Positions 28,522 to 38,090 are shown, numbered from the stretch's first letter. The stretch: 64,000 nt of DNA from Anaerolineae bacterium (GCA_022820125.1 JAJEGA010000086.1:60554-124553), one strand, 5' to 3'. Notes: generated by a model from the letters alone, not told the origin. Made by a program: numbers and translations.

Positions 28522-29473
28522 GTCCCTCTCCGGTATCGGCTGCGCGAATCTCGCCGCGGCTGGCCATGAGGACGCCAATGATGATGACGACGCTGCCCGC
28601 GATTTGCTTGGCAGGCGGGACTTCATCGAAGACGAGCGCGGCGAGCAGCGCGCTGCCGATGGGCTCGAGCTGAGAGAACATGCTGACTATGGCGGCGTGA
28701 AAATACTCCAGCAGGTAATTCAGCGAAGAATGCCCCACGAGTTGCGGAATCAGCCCCATCGCCAGCAGAACAAGATACCCCTGTGGGCGAAAGCCCGTTA
28801 TCGGCGTAGATGTGACAGCGATGACAACCAGCGAACATAGCGAAGCGATACCGTAAACCAGCCACACGTAAGGTATTACCGGCAAGGTCCTGCGCAGTCG
28901 GCGGCCAACCAGCATGTACACCGAGACGGTGAGCGCGCCGACCAGGGCGAGCAGCGCGCCGGTGACAGTGGCGTTTAAGTCTTCGGCGGCTTGCGGGGCA
29001 GAAAGCGCGCCATTCAGCGGGATGCCAATTATCACGCCGCCGGTTAAAGCCACGAGCAAGCCCATAACAACCGCGCGAGACAAACGGATATGCAGGAAGA
29101 AGACTTCCAGAATCGCCACCCAGATTGGCCCGGTGGAGACGATCACCACGCTGACCAGCACGGTCGTATATTTCAATGACGTTACCCAGGCGGTGAAGTG
29201 CGCCGCCAGGCAGATGCCGGCGAGCGCGATCAGCTTTGCTTCATCGCGAGAGAGCCGGGCGAGGCGCTCCTTATGCCGGCGCAGCGCAATCGGCGTTAGC
29301 GCCACGGTCGCGATCAGAAGCCGCGCGCAGGCGATCAGAAGCGGCGGCATGTTTTCGTCAAGCGCGAGCCGAATGAGGATGGCGGCTGATGATGTGGCCA
29401 CAATTGCGATCACGATAACCAGGTATGCTCTGATCGGAGTTGTTCTGGCGTATGACGACGGCTGTGGCTTCAC
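28511..29473 (-). CDS. EamA/DMT-family transporter, first of a tandem pair
   Basis: This 320-residue protein has two EamA halves and about ten membrane helices, including LTGGVIIGIPLNG and the conserved PIGSALLAALVFDE segment near the end. It is homologous to its downstream neighbour (same layout and shared VYMLVGRRLRR/SLYIIIGRKVRG-type loops), so the pair arose by tandem duplication and may act as a heteromer. The start is a GTG; the next gene begins inside its stop region. It is divergent from the superoxide dismutase genes. Confidence 0.85.
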   Translation of the reverse strand: MKPQPSSYARTTPIRAYLVIVIAIVATSSAAILIRLALDENMPPLLIACARLLIATVALTPIALRRHKERLARLSRDEAKLIALAGICLAAHFTAWVTSLKYTTVLVSVVIVSTGPIWVAILEVFFLHIRLSRAVVMGLLVALTGGVIIGIPLNGALSAPQAAEDLNATVTGALLALVGALTVSVYMLVGRRLRRTLPVIPYVWLVYGIASLCSLVVIAVTSTPITGFRPQGYLVLLAMGLIPQLVGHSSLNYLLEYFHAAIVSMFSQLEPIGSALLAALVFDEVPPAKQIAGSVVIIIGVLMASRGEIRAADTGEGHAD

Positions 29474-29580
29474 AACGCATTCTCCGCTCGACGACTGCCT
29501 ATGTTGGTGGCATTCATAGAAATTACAAGTCAGAATCGAACTCGCAGCGCTTTACCGTCACGATTTGCGCTTTGCGGTCT

Positions 29581-29608
29581 TTGAATATCCGGGGCGGGCG
29601 AGTACAAT
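29581..29608 (+). promoter_or_regulatory. Candidate promoter for the first superoxide dismutase gene
   Basis: TTGAAT (29581-29586) and TACAAT (29603-29608) are 16 bases apart. A second -10-like TAAAAT at 29669-29674 with a poorer -35 is an alternative. Confidence 0.4.
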
Positions 29609-29724
29609 TTGACTTGAACTCCTGTTTGTCTCTGGGGCGGAGATTGCGGAAGCTGCCCTTGGAGATGCTAAAATAACGGGAGAACGTCCGAACGATCTGA
29701 GTCAAATAAGGAGCGAGTTGAATC

Positions 29725-30330
29725 ATGGCTTTTGAATTACCTTCACTCCCGTATGCGGAAGATGCGCTGGAACCGCATATCGACGCGCGCACGATGGGCA
29801 TTCACCACGGCAAGCATCACGCCGCCTACACAGGCAATCTGAACGCCGCCATCGAGGGCACATCGCTGGATGGCATGAGCATTGAAGCCATATTGGCCGA
29901 CCTCAATGCGGCGCCGGAGAATATTCGCACGGCTGTCCGCAACAATGGCGGCGGATACGCCAATCACAATCTGTTCTGGCAGATCATGGGTCCAAATGGC
30001 GGCGGCGAGCCGAGCGGCGCGCTGGCTGACGCGATCAACAGCGCCTTTGGAAGCTTCGGCGAGTTCCAGTCGGCTTTCTCCGCGGCAGCTGCTACGCGTT
30101 TCGGCTCCGGCTGGGCTTGGTTGGTGTCTGATGGCAGCGCGGTCAGCGTCACCTCGACGCCGAACCAGGATACCCCGTTGATGGAAGGCAACACGCCGAT
30201 CCTAGGCATTGACGTCTGGGAACACGCCTATTACCTGAACTATCAGAATCGGCGCCCGGATTACATCGCCGCCTTCTTCAACGTCATCAATTGGGATGCG
30301 GTAGCTGAACGTCACGCAGCCGCTGGTTAG
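29725..30330 (+). CDS. sodA: Superoxide dismutase, Mn-type, cytosolic
   Basis: This 201-residue enzyme dismutates superoxide to peroxide and oxygen. Metal ligands can be placed: His27 in GIHHGKHH, the His of YANHNLFW, and the Asp and His of [10 protein letters not shown]. The second-sphere Gln sits in the C-terminal domain (STPNQDTPL), as in Mn-dependent rather than Fe-dependent enzymes; specificity is inferred from that alone. There is no signal peptide. The next gene is a second copy with high similarity and an export signal. The ribosome-binding site AAGGAG precedes the ATG. Confidence 0.95.
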   Translation: MAFELPSLPYAEDALEPHIDARTMGIHHGKHHAAYTGNLNAAIEGTSLDGMSIEAILADLNAAPENIRTAVRNNGGGYANHNLFWQIMGPNGGGEPSGALADAINSAFGSFGEFQSAFSAAAATRFGSGWAWLVSDGSAVSVTSTPNQDTPLMEGNTPILGIDVWEHAYYLNYQNRRPDYIAAFFNVINWDAVAERHAAAG

Positions 30331-30417
30331 GCTTGCTGAATCGCGCGGACCCGGCCTGCTTGACGCTCGCTGGGTCTGCAATTGTATAACTTCCACAGGC
30401 CGGGAGGAGCAGAGGTT

Positions 30418-31119
30418 ATGAACAAGCAGGACGGACTGAGCCGGCGCGATGTATTGAAATTGGCTGGCAGCGGCGTAGTTGGGGCGGCAATGTCTGGCTT
30501 GTCGCTCGCCGAAGACTGGTCGTTCAAGCTGCCGCCCTTGCCCTACGCCGAAGACGCGCTGGAGCCCCACATCGACGCGCGCACCATGGGCATCCACCAT
30601 GGCAAACATCACGCCGGCTATACCAGGAAGCTGAACGCGGCCATCGAAGGCAGCGACGTGGTCGGCAAATCTATCGAAGACATACTGGCGAATCTCAATG
30701 CGCTGCCTGAGGACATTCGCACTGCCGTCCGCAACAACGGCGGCGGTTACGCCAACCACAGTTTGTTCTGGCAGATCATGAGCCCGGATGGCGGCGGCGA
30801 ACCGAGCGGCGAATTGGCGGAGGCGATCAACAGCGCCTTTGGCAGCTTCGGCGAGTTTCAGTCGGAGTTTTCGACGGCGGCGGCGACGCGCTTCGGCTCC
30901 GGCTGGGCTTGGCTGGTGTCTGATGGCGGCGCGCTCAGCGTCACGTCGACGCCGAACCAGGATAGTCCGCTGATGGCGGGGCGGGCGCCCATCCTCGGCA
31001 TTGATGTCTGGGAACATGCCTACTACCTCCATTATCAGAATCGGCGCGCGGACTACATCGCCGCTTTCTTCAACGTGATTAACTGGGACAAGGTGGCGGA
31101 ACTTTACGCCGCTGGCTAA
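30418..31119 (+). CDS. Superoxide dismutase, Mn-type, with twin-arginine signal
   Basis: This 233-residue paralogue of the preceding enzyme carries about 35 extra N-terminal residues. [10 protein letters not shown] is a twin-arginine signal, followed by a hydrophobic stretch ending near LSLA, so a folded, metal-loaded enzyme would be exported by Tat. The mature part is nearly identical in arrangement to the cytosolic copy: [25 protein letters not shown] and [10 protein letters not shown] are all present. The ATG at 30418 follows GGGAGGAGCAGAGG. The copies are 87 bases apart and evidently a tandem duplication. Together they would protect inside and outside the membrane. Confidence 0.92.
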   Translation: MNKQDGLSRRDVLKLAGSGVVGAAMSGLSLAEDWSFKLPPLPYAEDALEPHIDARTMGIHHGKHHAGYTRKLNAAIEGSDVVGKSIEDILANLNALPEDIRTAVRNNGGGYANHSLFWQIMSPDGGGEPSGELAEAINSAFGSFGEFQSEFSTAAATRFGSGWAWLVSDGGALSVTSTPNQDSPLMAGRAPILGIDVWEHAYYLHYQNRRADYIAAFFNVINWDKVAELYAAG

Positions 31120-31312
31120 AGCCGCTACTGTTATCGTGTTTGCGGGTGACCTCATCGCAGGCCCCTACAGGTGTCTTTAGGGACTCGGCTGGACGCTTGC
31201 TTCGCAGCCAGAGACTGTTCTCGCGGATTTCAACGGGCGCTACAATGGTGGCGCTCTTTTTGCGTTTAAGCGCGCTGTGGCTCGTGGCGCGATCTGACAG
31301 GAGATGACCTTC

Positions 31313-32713
31313 ATGACGGAATATCGCATTGAGATGGATTCGCTCGGCGAGGTGCAGGTGCCGAAGGCGGCGCTCTACGCGGCGCAAACGCAGCGAGCGC
31401 GGGAGAATTTCCCGATAACCGGCATGAAGCCGCTGCCGGCTTTCATCTGGAGCATCGCGCTGATCAAGCGGGCGGCAGCTGAGGTGAACAAAGACCTTGG
31501 CTTGCTCGATCCAATGCTCGCCGATGCCATCATCGCGGCGGGCGACGAAATCCTGCGCGGGCGCCATCACGAGCATTTCGTGGTAGATCCTTTTCAGGCG
31601 GGCGCCGGCACCAGCCACAACATGAACGCCAACGAAGTGATGGCGAATCGGGCCAATCAGATCCTCGGCTATGACATCGAGGCGACCGACAAACCGGTCC
31701 ATCCCAATGATCACGTGAACATGGCGCAATCGACAAATGACACAATTCCAACGGCGATACGGCTGGGCGTCTTGTGGCGGCTGGATGAGCTGCTGGCGAC
31801 GCTCGCGCGCTTCGTCGAAGTCACGCGCCTCAAGGCGGCGGAATGGGATGATGTGGTCAAGACCGGGCGGACGCACTTGCAAGACGCGGTGCCGATTCGG
31901 CTGGGGCAGGAAGTGGGCGCCTGGGCGACAGCGATCGAGCGCGGCAGCGACAAGGTCGACTTTGCGGCGCAGGGGCTGCGGCGGCTGGGCATCGGCGGCA
32001 CGGCGGCCGGCACCGGCTTGAACGCGCATCCCGAGTATCATGGGCGCATGGTGGCGAAGCTGACGGCGCTGACCGGCATCCAGCTGCATGAGAGCGATGA
32101 CCTGTTCGAGTCGATGCAATCGATGGGAGACGCCGTCTTCTTCTCGGCGGCGCTGCGCAACCTGGCGATGGACTTCACGCGGATCGCCAACGATCTGCGC
32201 TTGCTCTCGGCGGGACCGACCACCGGCATCGCCGAGCTGACCGCGCCCACGGTGCAACCGGGTTCGTCGATCATGCCGGGCAAGGTGAATCCGGTGCTGG
32301 CGGAGATGCTGAACCAAGCGATGTATCACGTGATCGGCAATGACACGGCGGTGAACCTCTGCGGCGCGGCCGGGCAATTCGAGTTGAATGTGATGATGCC
32401 GGTCATCGCGCATAACCTGAACGAGATGATGACGGTCATGATCGGGTCGGTGGGCGCGTTCACCGAGAATCTGATGGTCGGGCTGGCGGTGAATCGCGAG
32501 CGGGCGGCAAGTTGGCTGGCGCGGAATCCGATTTTGGTGACGGCGCTGAATCCCATCATCGGTTACAACAACGGGGCGAAGGTGGCGAAGCGGGCGCTGG
32601 CGGAAGGCAAGAGCGTGCGCGAGGTCGTGCTGGAGCTGGGCTTGATGAAAGCGGAGGAGCTGGATACGGCGCTGGATGCTTACGCGATGACCGAGGGCGG
32701 GATTGCGGAGTAG
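31313..32713 (+). CDS. Fumarase class II / aspartase superfamily lyase
   Basis: This 466-residue homotetrameric lyase has the superfamily signature GSSIMPGKVNPV, with the catalytic Ser in its flexible loop, plus VKTGRTHLQDAVP and HPNDHVNMAQSTNDT. Features are mixed. GTGLNAHPEYHGR and GQFELNV are fumarase-like; FQAGAGTSHNMN, KVNPV, VIGNDT and KSVREVVLE are aspartase-like. So it may be fumarase (TCA cycle) or aspartate ammonia-lyase; I cannot choose with certainty. The start is ATG 31313, whose spacing from AGGAG is better than that of ATG 31304. Confidence 0.85.
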   Translation: MTEYRIEMDSLGEVQVPKAALYAAQTQRARENFPITGMKPLPAFIWSIALIKRAAAEVNKDLGLLDPMLADAIIAAGDEILRGRHHEHFVVDPFQAGAGTSHNMNANEVMANRANQILGYDIEATDKPVHPNDHVNMAQSTNDTIPTAIRLGVLWRLDELLATLARFVEVTRLKAAEWDDVVKTGRTHLQDAVPIRLGQEVGAWATAIERGSDKVDFAAQGLRRLGIGGTAAGTGLNAHPEYHGRMVAKLTALTGIQLHESDDLFESMQSMGDAVFFSAALRNLAMDFTRIANDLRLLSAGPTTGIAELTAPTVQPGSSIMPGKVNPVLAEMLNQAMYHVIGNDTAVNLCGAAGQFELNVMMPVIAHNLNEMMTVMIGSVGAFTENLMVGLAVNRERAASWLARNPILVTALNPIIGYNNGAKVAKRALAEGKSVREVVLELGLMKAEELDTALDAYAMTEGGIAE

Positions 32714-32803
32714 GGGATCGTGGTGAAGGTAAGGCGCAGACTTTGGGGATGGTAGCGTGGATTGGGGTCGGTGGGGTGAGTGGATGGTCGTGGGTTTGGG
32801 CAC

Positions 32804-32831
32804 TTGCCAAGGGTGACATCTTTGACATAAT
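32804..32831 (+). promoter_or_regulatory. Candidate promoter of the GHKL two-gene island
   Basis: TTGCCA (32804-32809) and CATAAT (32826-32831) are 16 bases apart, 29 bases before the ATG. Confidence 0.4.
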
Positions 32832-32860
32832 GAATTCACATGATTGCTAAGGAGTGTAAG

Positions 32861-34864
32861 ATGCAGCATTTTGAATCGTATGATCCTTTGACCGTTGAAG
32901 ACCAAGATGATGAACTGCTCGTCGCCGCTCGTAAACGAGAAATCCGCAATATCTTGAAAAGTTATACCGGCTACTACGATCCATTTGCTGAGATTCTGCA
33001 AAACGCTTTTGACGCGGTTGAGAAACGCGCTCACGAGGAAGATGTTGACTATCTTCCTCAAATATGGATAACCGTTGATATAAGCAAAAAACAGATATCC
33101 GTAACCGACAATGGCTGTGGCATGGATTTCTCTGAATTTCAGATGTTTCTCAAACCAAATTACTCTTTTAAGACTGGCACGCGGTATCGCGGCATGAAGG
33201 GCGTCGGCGCAACCTACTTGGCCTATGGATTCAACGACCTGCAAGTGTCTACGAAAATGGATGGTCAAACATGGTCCGGAAAGATTGTTCATGGTCGCAA
33301 TTGGGTGGAGGATGAAACAGGCGAAGTTGCAATACCAATGTTCACCATGTCTACCGATTCTCCTCACCAGCCTTTTGAGGAAATAGACACTGGAACTTCG
33401 GTAACGATTCGACTTGTTGGTGAAGGCATTCGACCGAAGAATTTAGGGTGGGCTGGCGCGGCCGACGCAGCACAGTGGTTGGCGCTATTGCGCGTAAACA
33501 CGCCTTTGGGAGCCGTCTATATTGAACCGGACCAGCCGTACTTTGGCGTTCGAGTTGACCTAGAAGTTATAAGTGCTAACGGTAGCAAGTCCACTGAAAC
33601 TGTGGATAACCCTGAGTATCTCTATCCGCATAAAGAACGTGAGTTTCAAAGTGTCATAAACATTCGTGATTTTCACGCTTGGCGCGCAGAACAACTTGAA
33701 AAAGGCTTGACGTCCAAGAAACCAAGACGATTTAGTGATCTTGATGCGTTTTGGATTACTGCCGACGCGAACGACATTGTCAACGACAAGTCCCTATTTC
33801 CAGTGAGATTTTCGGATGAGCAAACTGAATTGGTTCAAGAATTGGGAGTGAGAATATATTTCTTTATGTGCTATACGATCGACATGTGGGATCGTCTGCG
33901 AAATCGTCTTGGACTCCCCAAGCGGACGCAGTCGCAATTCTTGCGAGGTGGGCTGCAAATCGCGACGCGCCATATGCCGCAAGGCCCACTGCTTCAGATC
34001 CCGCTTAATCGTATGCTTGGATTCCAGACCATCACACATATTGTTGTGCATATAGACGCCGAGCCAGATCTCGGACGGAAGGGGTTTCAGCCCGAACATG
34101 TCGATTTAGTCAGATCTATTGCGCAGCGGCTTGTCGAGCATTACGGAAACAACTATCGTTGGGAATTGCTCCGCAGGCGAGTTGGTACAATTCCAATGGA
34201 ACAGAGGGCAAGTCTTGAAATCTGGAAAGAGAATCAGCGACGTTACGAAGATGAAAGGCCCCTTGTAATTGACAACACTGACGTGTTCAATCCTCTTTCT
34301 TACCTGCCTACAAGGTCCGAACCGCAGGTTGAACAAGATGTAGTCGCACTGTTCAACCAAATGCTTTCAGCCGGGATTGTTCGTGGCATTCAAATGCTGT
34401 CCTCAAGTCAGCATGAACAATACGATGGTTTGTTTCGGCGCGTCTTTAATTCGCCGATCCGTGATTTCGCGTACGATCCGCGCTCAAATCCGCTTGGAGT
34501 AAGCCCCAACTATCTGCCAAGCGATGACAAGTCTTTGGTGCTGCCCATCGAAGTCCTGGAATTCAAGTATTCATTGGATTCTCTTGTTGAAGAACTGTCT
34601 ATGCAAGAAAAAGAAGCGCGGGCCTTGAGTCTAGTAATCGCGTGGGAGATGGGCGACAAATGGAATCAACGGTATTCCGTAGTCTCATATTTGATCAATC
34701 ACAACATCAGGCATCGCGAGTATCATGGAGTCACTCACCGATTCGAAGATGCTGTGTCGGGAGCGCTAGTTTTTGACGCTATCATTCTAAAACCTTTGAT
34801 TAGCTACTTGAATGATCCTGAGGCAGAGGAGAAAAGGCAAGCCTTGTTGGAAAACGGAGGATGA
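32861..34864 (+). CDS. GHKL (Hsp90/MutL/MORC-type) ATPase of unknown function
   Basis: The protein has 667 residues. A Bergerat ATP fold lies in the first 200 or so: N-box EILQNAFDA (44-52), G1 box DNGCGM (83-88), lid RGMKGVGATYL (110-120) and a closing TGTSVTIRL strand. This pattern fits MutL/Hsp90/MORC-like ATPases rather than histidine kinases; no phosphoacceptor domain is present. The remaining 450 residues match nothing I recognise, though family members elsewhere use an S5-like domain there. Base composition is far below the surroundings (23 of 60 GC in 33061-33120). The ATG at 32861 follows TAAGGAG. The next gene overlaps its context and must be cotranslated. Function unknown; a conflict or defence role is only an inference from composition and fold. 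Confidence 0.8.
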   Translation: MQHFESYDPLTVEDQDDELLVAARKREIRNILKSYTGYYDPFAEILQNAFDAVEKRAHEEDVDYLPQIWITVDISKKQISVTDNGCGMDFSEFQMFLKPNYSFKTGTRYRGMKGVGATYLAYGFNDLQVSTKMDGQTWSGKIVHGRNWVEDETGEVAIPMFTMSTDSPHQPFEEIDTGTSVTIRLVGEGIRPKNLGWAGAADAAQWLALLRVNTPLGAVYIEPDQPYFGVRVDLEVISANGSKSTETVDNPEYLYPHKEREFQSVINIRDFHAWRAEQLEKGLTSKKPRRFSDLDAFWITADANDIVNDKSLFPVRFSDEQTELVQELGVRIYFFMCYTIDMWDRLRNRLGLPKRTQSQFLRGGLQIATRHMPQGPLLQIPLNRMLGFQTITHIVVHIDAEPDLGRKGFQPEHVDLVRSIAQRLVEHYGNNYRWELLRRRVGTIPMEQRASLEIWKENQRRYEDERPLVIDNTDVFNPLSYLPTRSEPQVEQDVVALFNQMLSAGIVRGIQMLSSSQHEQYDGLFRRVFNSPIRDFAYDPRSNPLGVSPNYLPSDDKSLVLPIEVLEFKYSLDSLVEELSMQEKEARALSLVIAWEMGDKWNQRYSVVSYLINHNIRHREYHGVTHRFEDAVSGALVFDAIILKPLISYLNDPEAEEKRQALLENGG

Positions 34865-34865
34865 G

Positions 34866-35645
34866 ATGGGAAGTCATGACACGATTCTCCGTACGTTGCT
34901 AAAGACAATTGTTCTTGGAGGTGACGTAACGTCGCGCTGTACTGAGCTTATATCGTTGCAGGCGCGCCAGTCCGGTTGGCAACTGATGGAGTATTTTGCT
35001 GCACCCGCATCAAGTGACGTTGCCGCGGATGAGTTTAACGCGCCTACAGCCACAATTGCATTCGACATTATCGGGATGCGCGAGACGTTCGGTGGGGATG
35101 GAATATCAATCAGGCGAGACGAAGAGAACATCTGCCTGACGGTTTCGCAGAGGGACGGATTATTGTTGACTGGACTGCTCGGTGAGGTTTATTCACAAAC
35201 CGCTGATGTTTTGTTGCGCCGTCTGTGCAATACATTTACAACGCCACTTCTATTAATTCTTGCAAGGATTTTCCAAGTTCCAGCGGTGCATTGTGTAAGC
35301 ACGAACACGAAAGGCGGCTCTGGCGCACCATCGTTTTTCTTTGTCAATAGAAGCGGAATCGAACTAGAATGCGAACTGCGGCTCACAGGTGGCGGCAGTT
35401 TCGACGGCATTGCAAGAACTCTTTCAGACGACTCCAATATTGTCATCGTCGATTACTTGACTGAATCCATGAACCAGCAGATCCGTAGCAAGCGGAAACA
35501 CTGGGTCGAACTCGGCGCGCCCGACGGCTACAAGCGAATGTTCACCGTCTTTACTTATCTCGACATTCCCTGCGTCGACTTCACTGGCGACCTCGATTCG
35601 GCGCTGGACGAGATAATCCCCGAGGTATTTCACGAAATCGCCTAG
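34866..35645 (+). CDS. Unknown partner protein of the GHKL ATPase
   Basis: This 259-residue protein matches no family I recognise. It starts one base after the ATPase stop, behind a GGAGG site inside the ATPase end, so the two are translationally coupled. It shows an alternation of helices and strands with a hydrophobic LLLILARIFQVPAV segment (about 132-145) that could be a buried helix rather than a membrane span, and several charged loops, including SKRKHWVEL. No catalytic motif stands out. Base composition in the first two thirds is low, like the ATPase gene, and rises towards the end. A companion role, such as an effector or regulator of the ATPase, is plausible but unproved. Confidence 0.7.
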   Translation: MGSHDTILRTLLKTIVLGGDVTSRCTELISLQARQSGWQLMEYFAAPASSDVAADEFNAPTATIAFDIIGMRETFGGDGISIRRDEENICLTVSQRDGLLLTGLLGEVYSQTADVLLRRLCNTFTTPLLLILARIFQVPAVHCVSTNTKGGSGAPSFFFVNRSGIELECELRLTGGGSFDGIARTLSDDSNIVIVDYLTESMNQQIRSKRKHWVELGAPDGYKRMFTVFTYLDIPCVDFTGDLDSALDEIIPEVFHEIA

Positions 35646-35748
35646 CCCCCTAAATTCGCCAACTCGACCCGAACCCGTTACAATCTCCACATCCGCTCCT
35701 GCGACGCGCGGACTTGTTCAACTAGACCGAAGAAAAGAGGTACAGAAA

Positions 35749-37032
35749 ATGAAGAAACTATGGCTGTTCTTACTTATCGTTGCGCTCTTGCTGCCAGCCG
35801 GGGCGCTGGCGCAGGACATGCCGCATGCCGGCGTCGAAATCGTGACCAACTTCATGCAGTCGGGCACCTACGACATCGGCGCCGAGCAGCTGGAAGCCGG
35901 CTTTGAGGAAGCGACCGGCATCGAGCTCGAGATTGTGGCCTCGCCATTTGTCGTCTTGGTGCAGAACAACATCACCGATCTAAGCACGGGCACGGGCGAG
36001 TTTGACGTTATCTCGGGCGATTTCTGGATCGGCAGCGTTTGGGGGCAGATGCATCCGCTGGACGACCTGATTGAGCGCGATATGTGGACACCGAACATCA
36101 TCGAAGGTTTAATGCTGCCGGGTCCCTCCGGGTATTTCGATGGCAAGCGGATTGGCATCCCCTATAGCGCTGATGCTTACGGCTTGATCTATCGTACCGA
36201 CATCTTCGAGGAAGCGGGCATATCAGCCGATTGGGAGACCTGGGACGAATTCTTCGAGGCGCTGGACGCGCTGGAGATGCACCTGGAAGGCAGCGATATC
36301 GCGCCGAATGTCTTCGCTTTTGGCGCCTACGAGCAGACGCCGGCGATTTTCCTGGGCATGTATGATGGCTATCTGGTGGATGCCGAGGGCAATTACGCGC
36401 TTGATCATGACAAAGCGGTCGCGGCTTTGAATCAGATGAAGAGCTTGCTGGATTACAACCCCGAGGGCGCGACCGGCTTGAGCATTGACGAAGCCAACTC
36501 GGTATTCCTCACGGGTAAAGCGGCGACGATGATTTGCTGGGTCAGCTTTGTGCGGGCGGACGCGCAGAACCCGGATGCGTCGCTGGTGGTTGATAATTGG
36601 GCGACGGCGCCCTTCCCCGGCCCCGGCTTCCCCTTCCTCTCGGCGTGGAATCTCTTCATTTCGGGCTTAAGCGAGAACCCTGACGCCGCTTGGGAATGGA
36701 TCAAGTACTACATCAACGAGGACGAGGCGAAGCGCCGCTTCGTCGAGCTTGGCGTGGGCTCGCCTTTCTTGAGCACCTATGAAGACGAGGAGCTGATTGA
36801 ACAGTACAGCCACGATTTCCCGAACATGGTTGCCAACTTGAATCGGGCGGAATCCGTGCCCTGGATTTTCGCCGCCTTCGAGATCTTCTTCCGCCACATG
36901 GGCGAATTCGTGATTGGCGCGGTGGATGTCGAGACCATGCTGGAGAATACGCTGGCTGATTGGTCGGAGCTGGAAGTGCCGGAAGGCCTGGTGCAATCGG
37001 CTGCGGCTCAAGGGCAGATGCAAGAGGGCTAG
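35749..37032 (+). CDS. Sugar-type ABC transporter substrate-binding protein (cassette 1)
   Basis: This 427-residue exported protein has a signal peptide (MKKLWLFLLIVALLLPAGALAQ region, about 1-22). The SBP family-1 fold follows, with GEFDVISGDFWIGSV, GIPYSADAYGLIYRTDIFEEAGI and WEWIKYYINEDEAKRRFVE. It would capture a carbohydrate for the two permeases that follow. No lipobox Cys is present, so anchoring is unclear. The ribosome-binding site AAAAGAGG precedes the ATG. A GTAGGGG hairpin repeat sits between this gene and the first permease. Confidence 0.9.
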   Translation: MKKLWLFLLIVALLLPAGALAQDMPHAGVEIVTNFMQSGTYDIGAEQLEAGFEEATGIELEIVASPFVVLVQNNITDLSTGTGEFDVISGDFWIGSVWGQMHPLDDLIERDMWTPNIIEGLMLPGPSGYFDGKRIGIPYSADAYGLIYRTDIFEEAGISADWETWDEFFEALDALEMHLEGSDIAPNVFAFGAYEQTPAIFLGMYDGYLVDAEGNYALDHDKAVAALNQMKSLLDYNPEGATGLSIDEANSVFLTGKAATMICWVSFVRADAQNPDASLVVDNWATAPFPGPGFPFLSAWNLFISGLSENPDAAWEWIKYYINEDEAKRRFVELGVGSPFLSTYEDEELIEQYSHDFPNMVANLNRAESVPWIFAAFEIFFRHMGEFVIGAVDVETMLENTLADWSELEVPEGLVQSAAAQGQMQEG

Positions 37033-37113
37033 ATGGATTTAATGGGGCGGGGGTTTTGGCTCCCGCCTCCATCGGACGCTCTTCGCCGCCCCATCGCCCA
37101 TTACGATACAATT

Positions 37114-37140
37114 TGTAGGGGTGAGCCTTGGCTCGCCCAC
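37114..37140 (+). repeat. GTAGGGGTG hairpin repeat between binding-protein and permease genes
   Basis: GTAGGGGTGAGCCTTGGCTC followed by GCCCAC folds into a stem GGGYGAGCC/GGCTCGCCC with a two-base loop. The copy lies 82 bases after the substrate-binding gene and ends 26 bases before the permease ATG. Confidence 0.75.
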
Positions 37141-37165
37141 CGGAGCGCAATTTACCAAATCGACC

Positions 37166-38083
37166 ATGAGTTTGTCTGCCGCAAGCGGATCAACCAAGTC
37201 GCAGTCGGATTGGCATCGCCGGCATGATTTGCCTTGGCTGCTGCTCTTTGTTGTGCCGGCTTTTATCATCGTGGTCGCTGTGCAATTTTATCCCTTGGTT
37301 TATTCCGCTTTTCTCTCGCTGCAAGATTGGGTGCTGACCGAATCGCAGACGCCCAAGGGATTCGTCGGGCTGGAGAACTTCGTCAAGGAACTGGGCGATT
37401 CGACCTTTCAGCGATCCGTTCGCAATAGCGTATTGATCACTGGCGGGGCGCTGGCGCTGCAAATGACGCTGGGTATCTGCCTGGCATACTTGACGATGGG
37501 CGCGAGTTGGCGGATGCGGGCGGTGCGCACCTTGCTCATTCTGCCGATGGTGATCGCGCCGGTGGCGGCTGGCACCTTGTGGCGCATCCTGCTCAATTCG
37601 CGCGCCGGGCTGGTCAATCATCTGCTGAGTTTGCTCGGCATCAAGGGACCGGAATGGCTGGCGCATCCGGATTGGGCGATCGTTTCGGTGATTCTGCTGG
37701 ATACCTGGCAGTGGACGCCTTTTGTTTTGCTGGTGGTCGGCGCGGCGATCGCGAGCATTCCCGATGACTTGCTGGAGGCGGCGGCGATTGACGGCGCGTC
37801 TCGCTGGAAGACCTTCCTCTATGTCGAGCTGCCGCTGCTGATGCCGCTGCTGCTGTTGACGCTGGTCTTCCGGATGCTGGAGTCGCTATTGTCGCTGGAT
37901 TCAATTTATTCGCTGACCTTTGGCGGGCCAGGTTACAGCACCTATACCTTGACTTATTACATCTATACGCTGGGATTGCGCAGCTTTAACTTCGGCGCGG
38001 CGGCGGCGTCTTCGTGGATCTTTATGGTATTTGCCAGTTTGTCGATCGGCTTGGTCTTCTGGTATCAACGCCGGGATTGGTGA
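37166..38083 (+). CDS. Sugar-type ABC transporter permease 1 (MalF/UgpA-like, cassette 1)
   Basis: This 305-residue inner-membrane protein has about six helices and the cytoplasmic EAA loop EAAAIDGASRWKTF that docks the transporter ATPase. FGGPGYSTYTLTYYIY resembles the MalF-type family. The ATG at 37166 is chosen over an upstream GTG at 37121 that lies inside the hairpin repeat. Its partner permease starts seven bases after its stop. Confidence 0.9.
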   Translation: MSLSAASGSTKSQSDWHRRHDLPWLLLFVVPAFIIVVAVQFYPLVYSAFLSLQDWVLTESQTPKGFVGLENFVKELGDSTFQRSVRNSVLITGGALALQMTLGICLAYLTMGASWRMRAVRTLLILPMVIAPVAAGTLWRILLNSRAGLVNHLLSLLGIKGPEWLAHPDWAIVSVILLDTWQWTPFVLLVVGAAIASIPDDLLEAAAIDGASRWKTFLYVELPLLMPLLLLTLVFRMLESLLSLDSIYSLTFGGPGYSTYTLTYYIYTLGLRSFNFGAAAASSWIFMVFASLSIGLVFWYQRRDW

Positions 38084-38090
38084 CGAGGCG

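Noticed and set aside
31160..31183. GCCCCTACAGGTGTCTTTAGGG as another repeat copy or terminator
   Set aside because: Only the CCCCTAC end is shared and the hairpin has five pairs and no T-tract.
31079..33367. 762-codon open frame on the minus strand
   Set aside because: It lies antisense over the fumarase/aspartase gene, has no recognisable domain and a composition (His/Arg-rich) typical of a shadow frame in GC-rich DNA.
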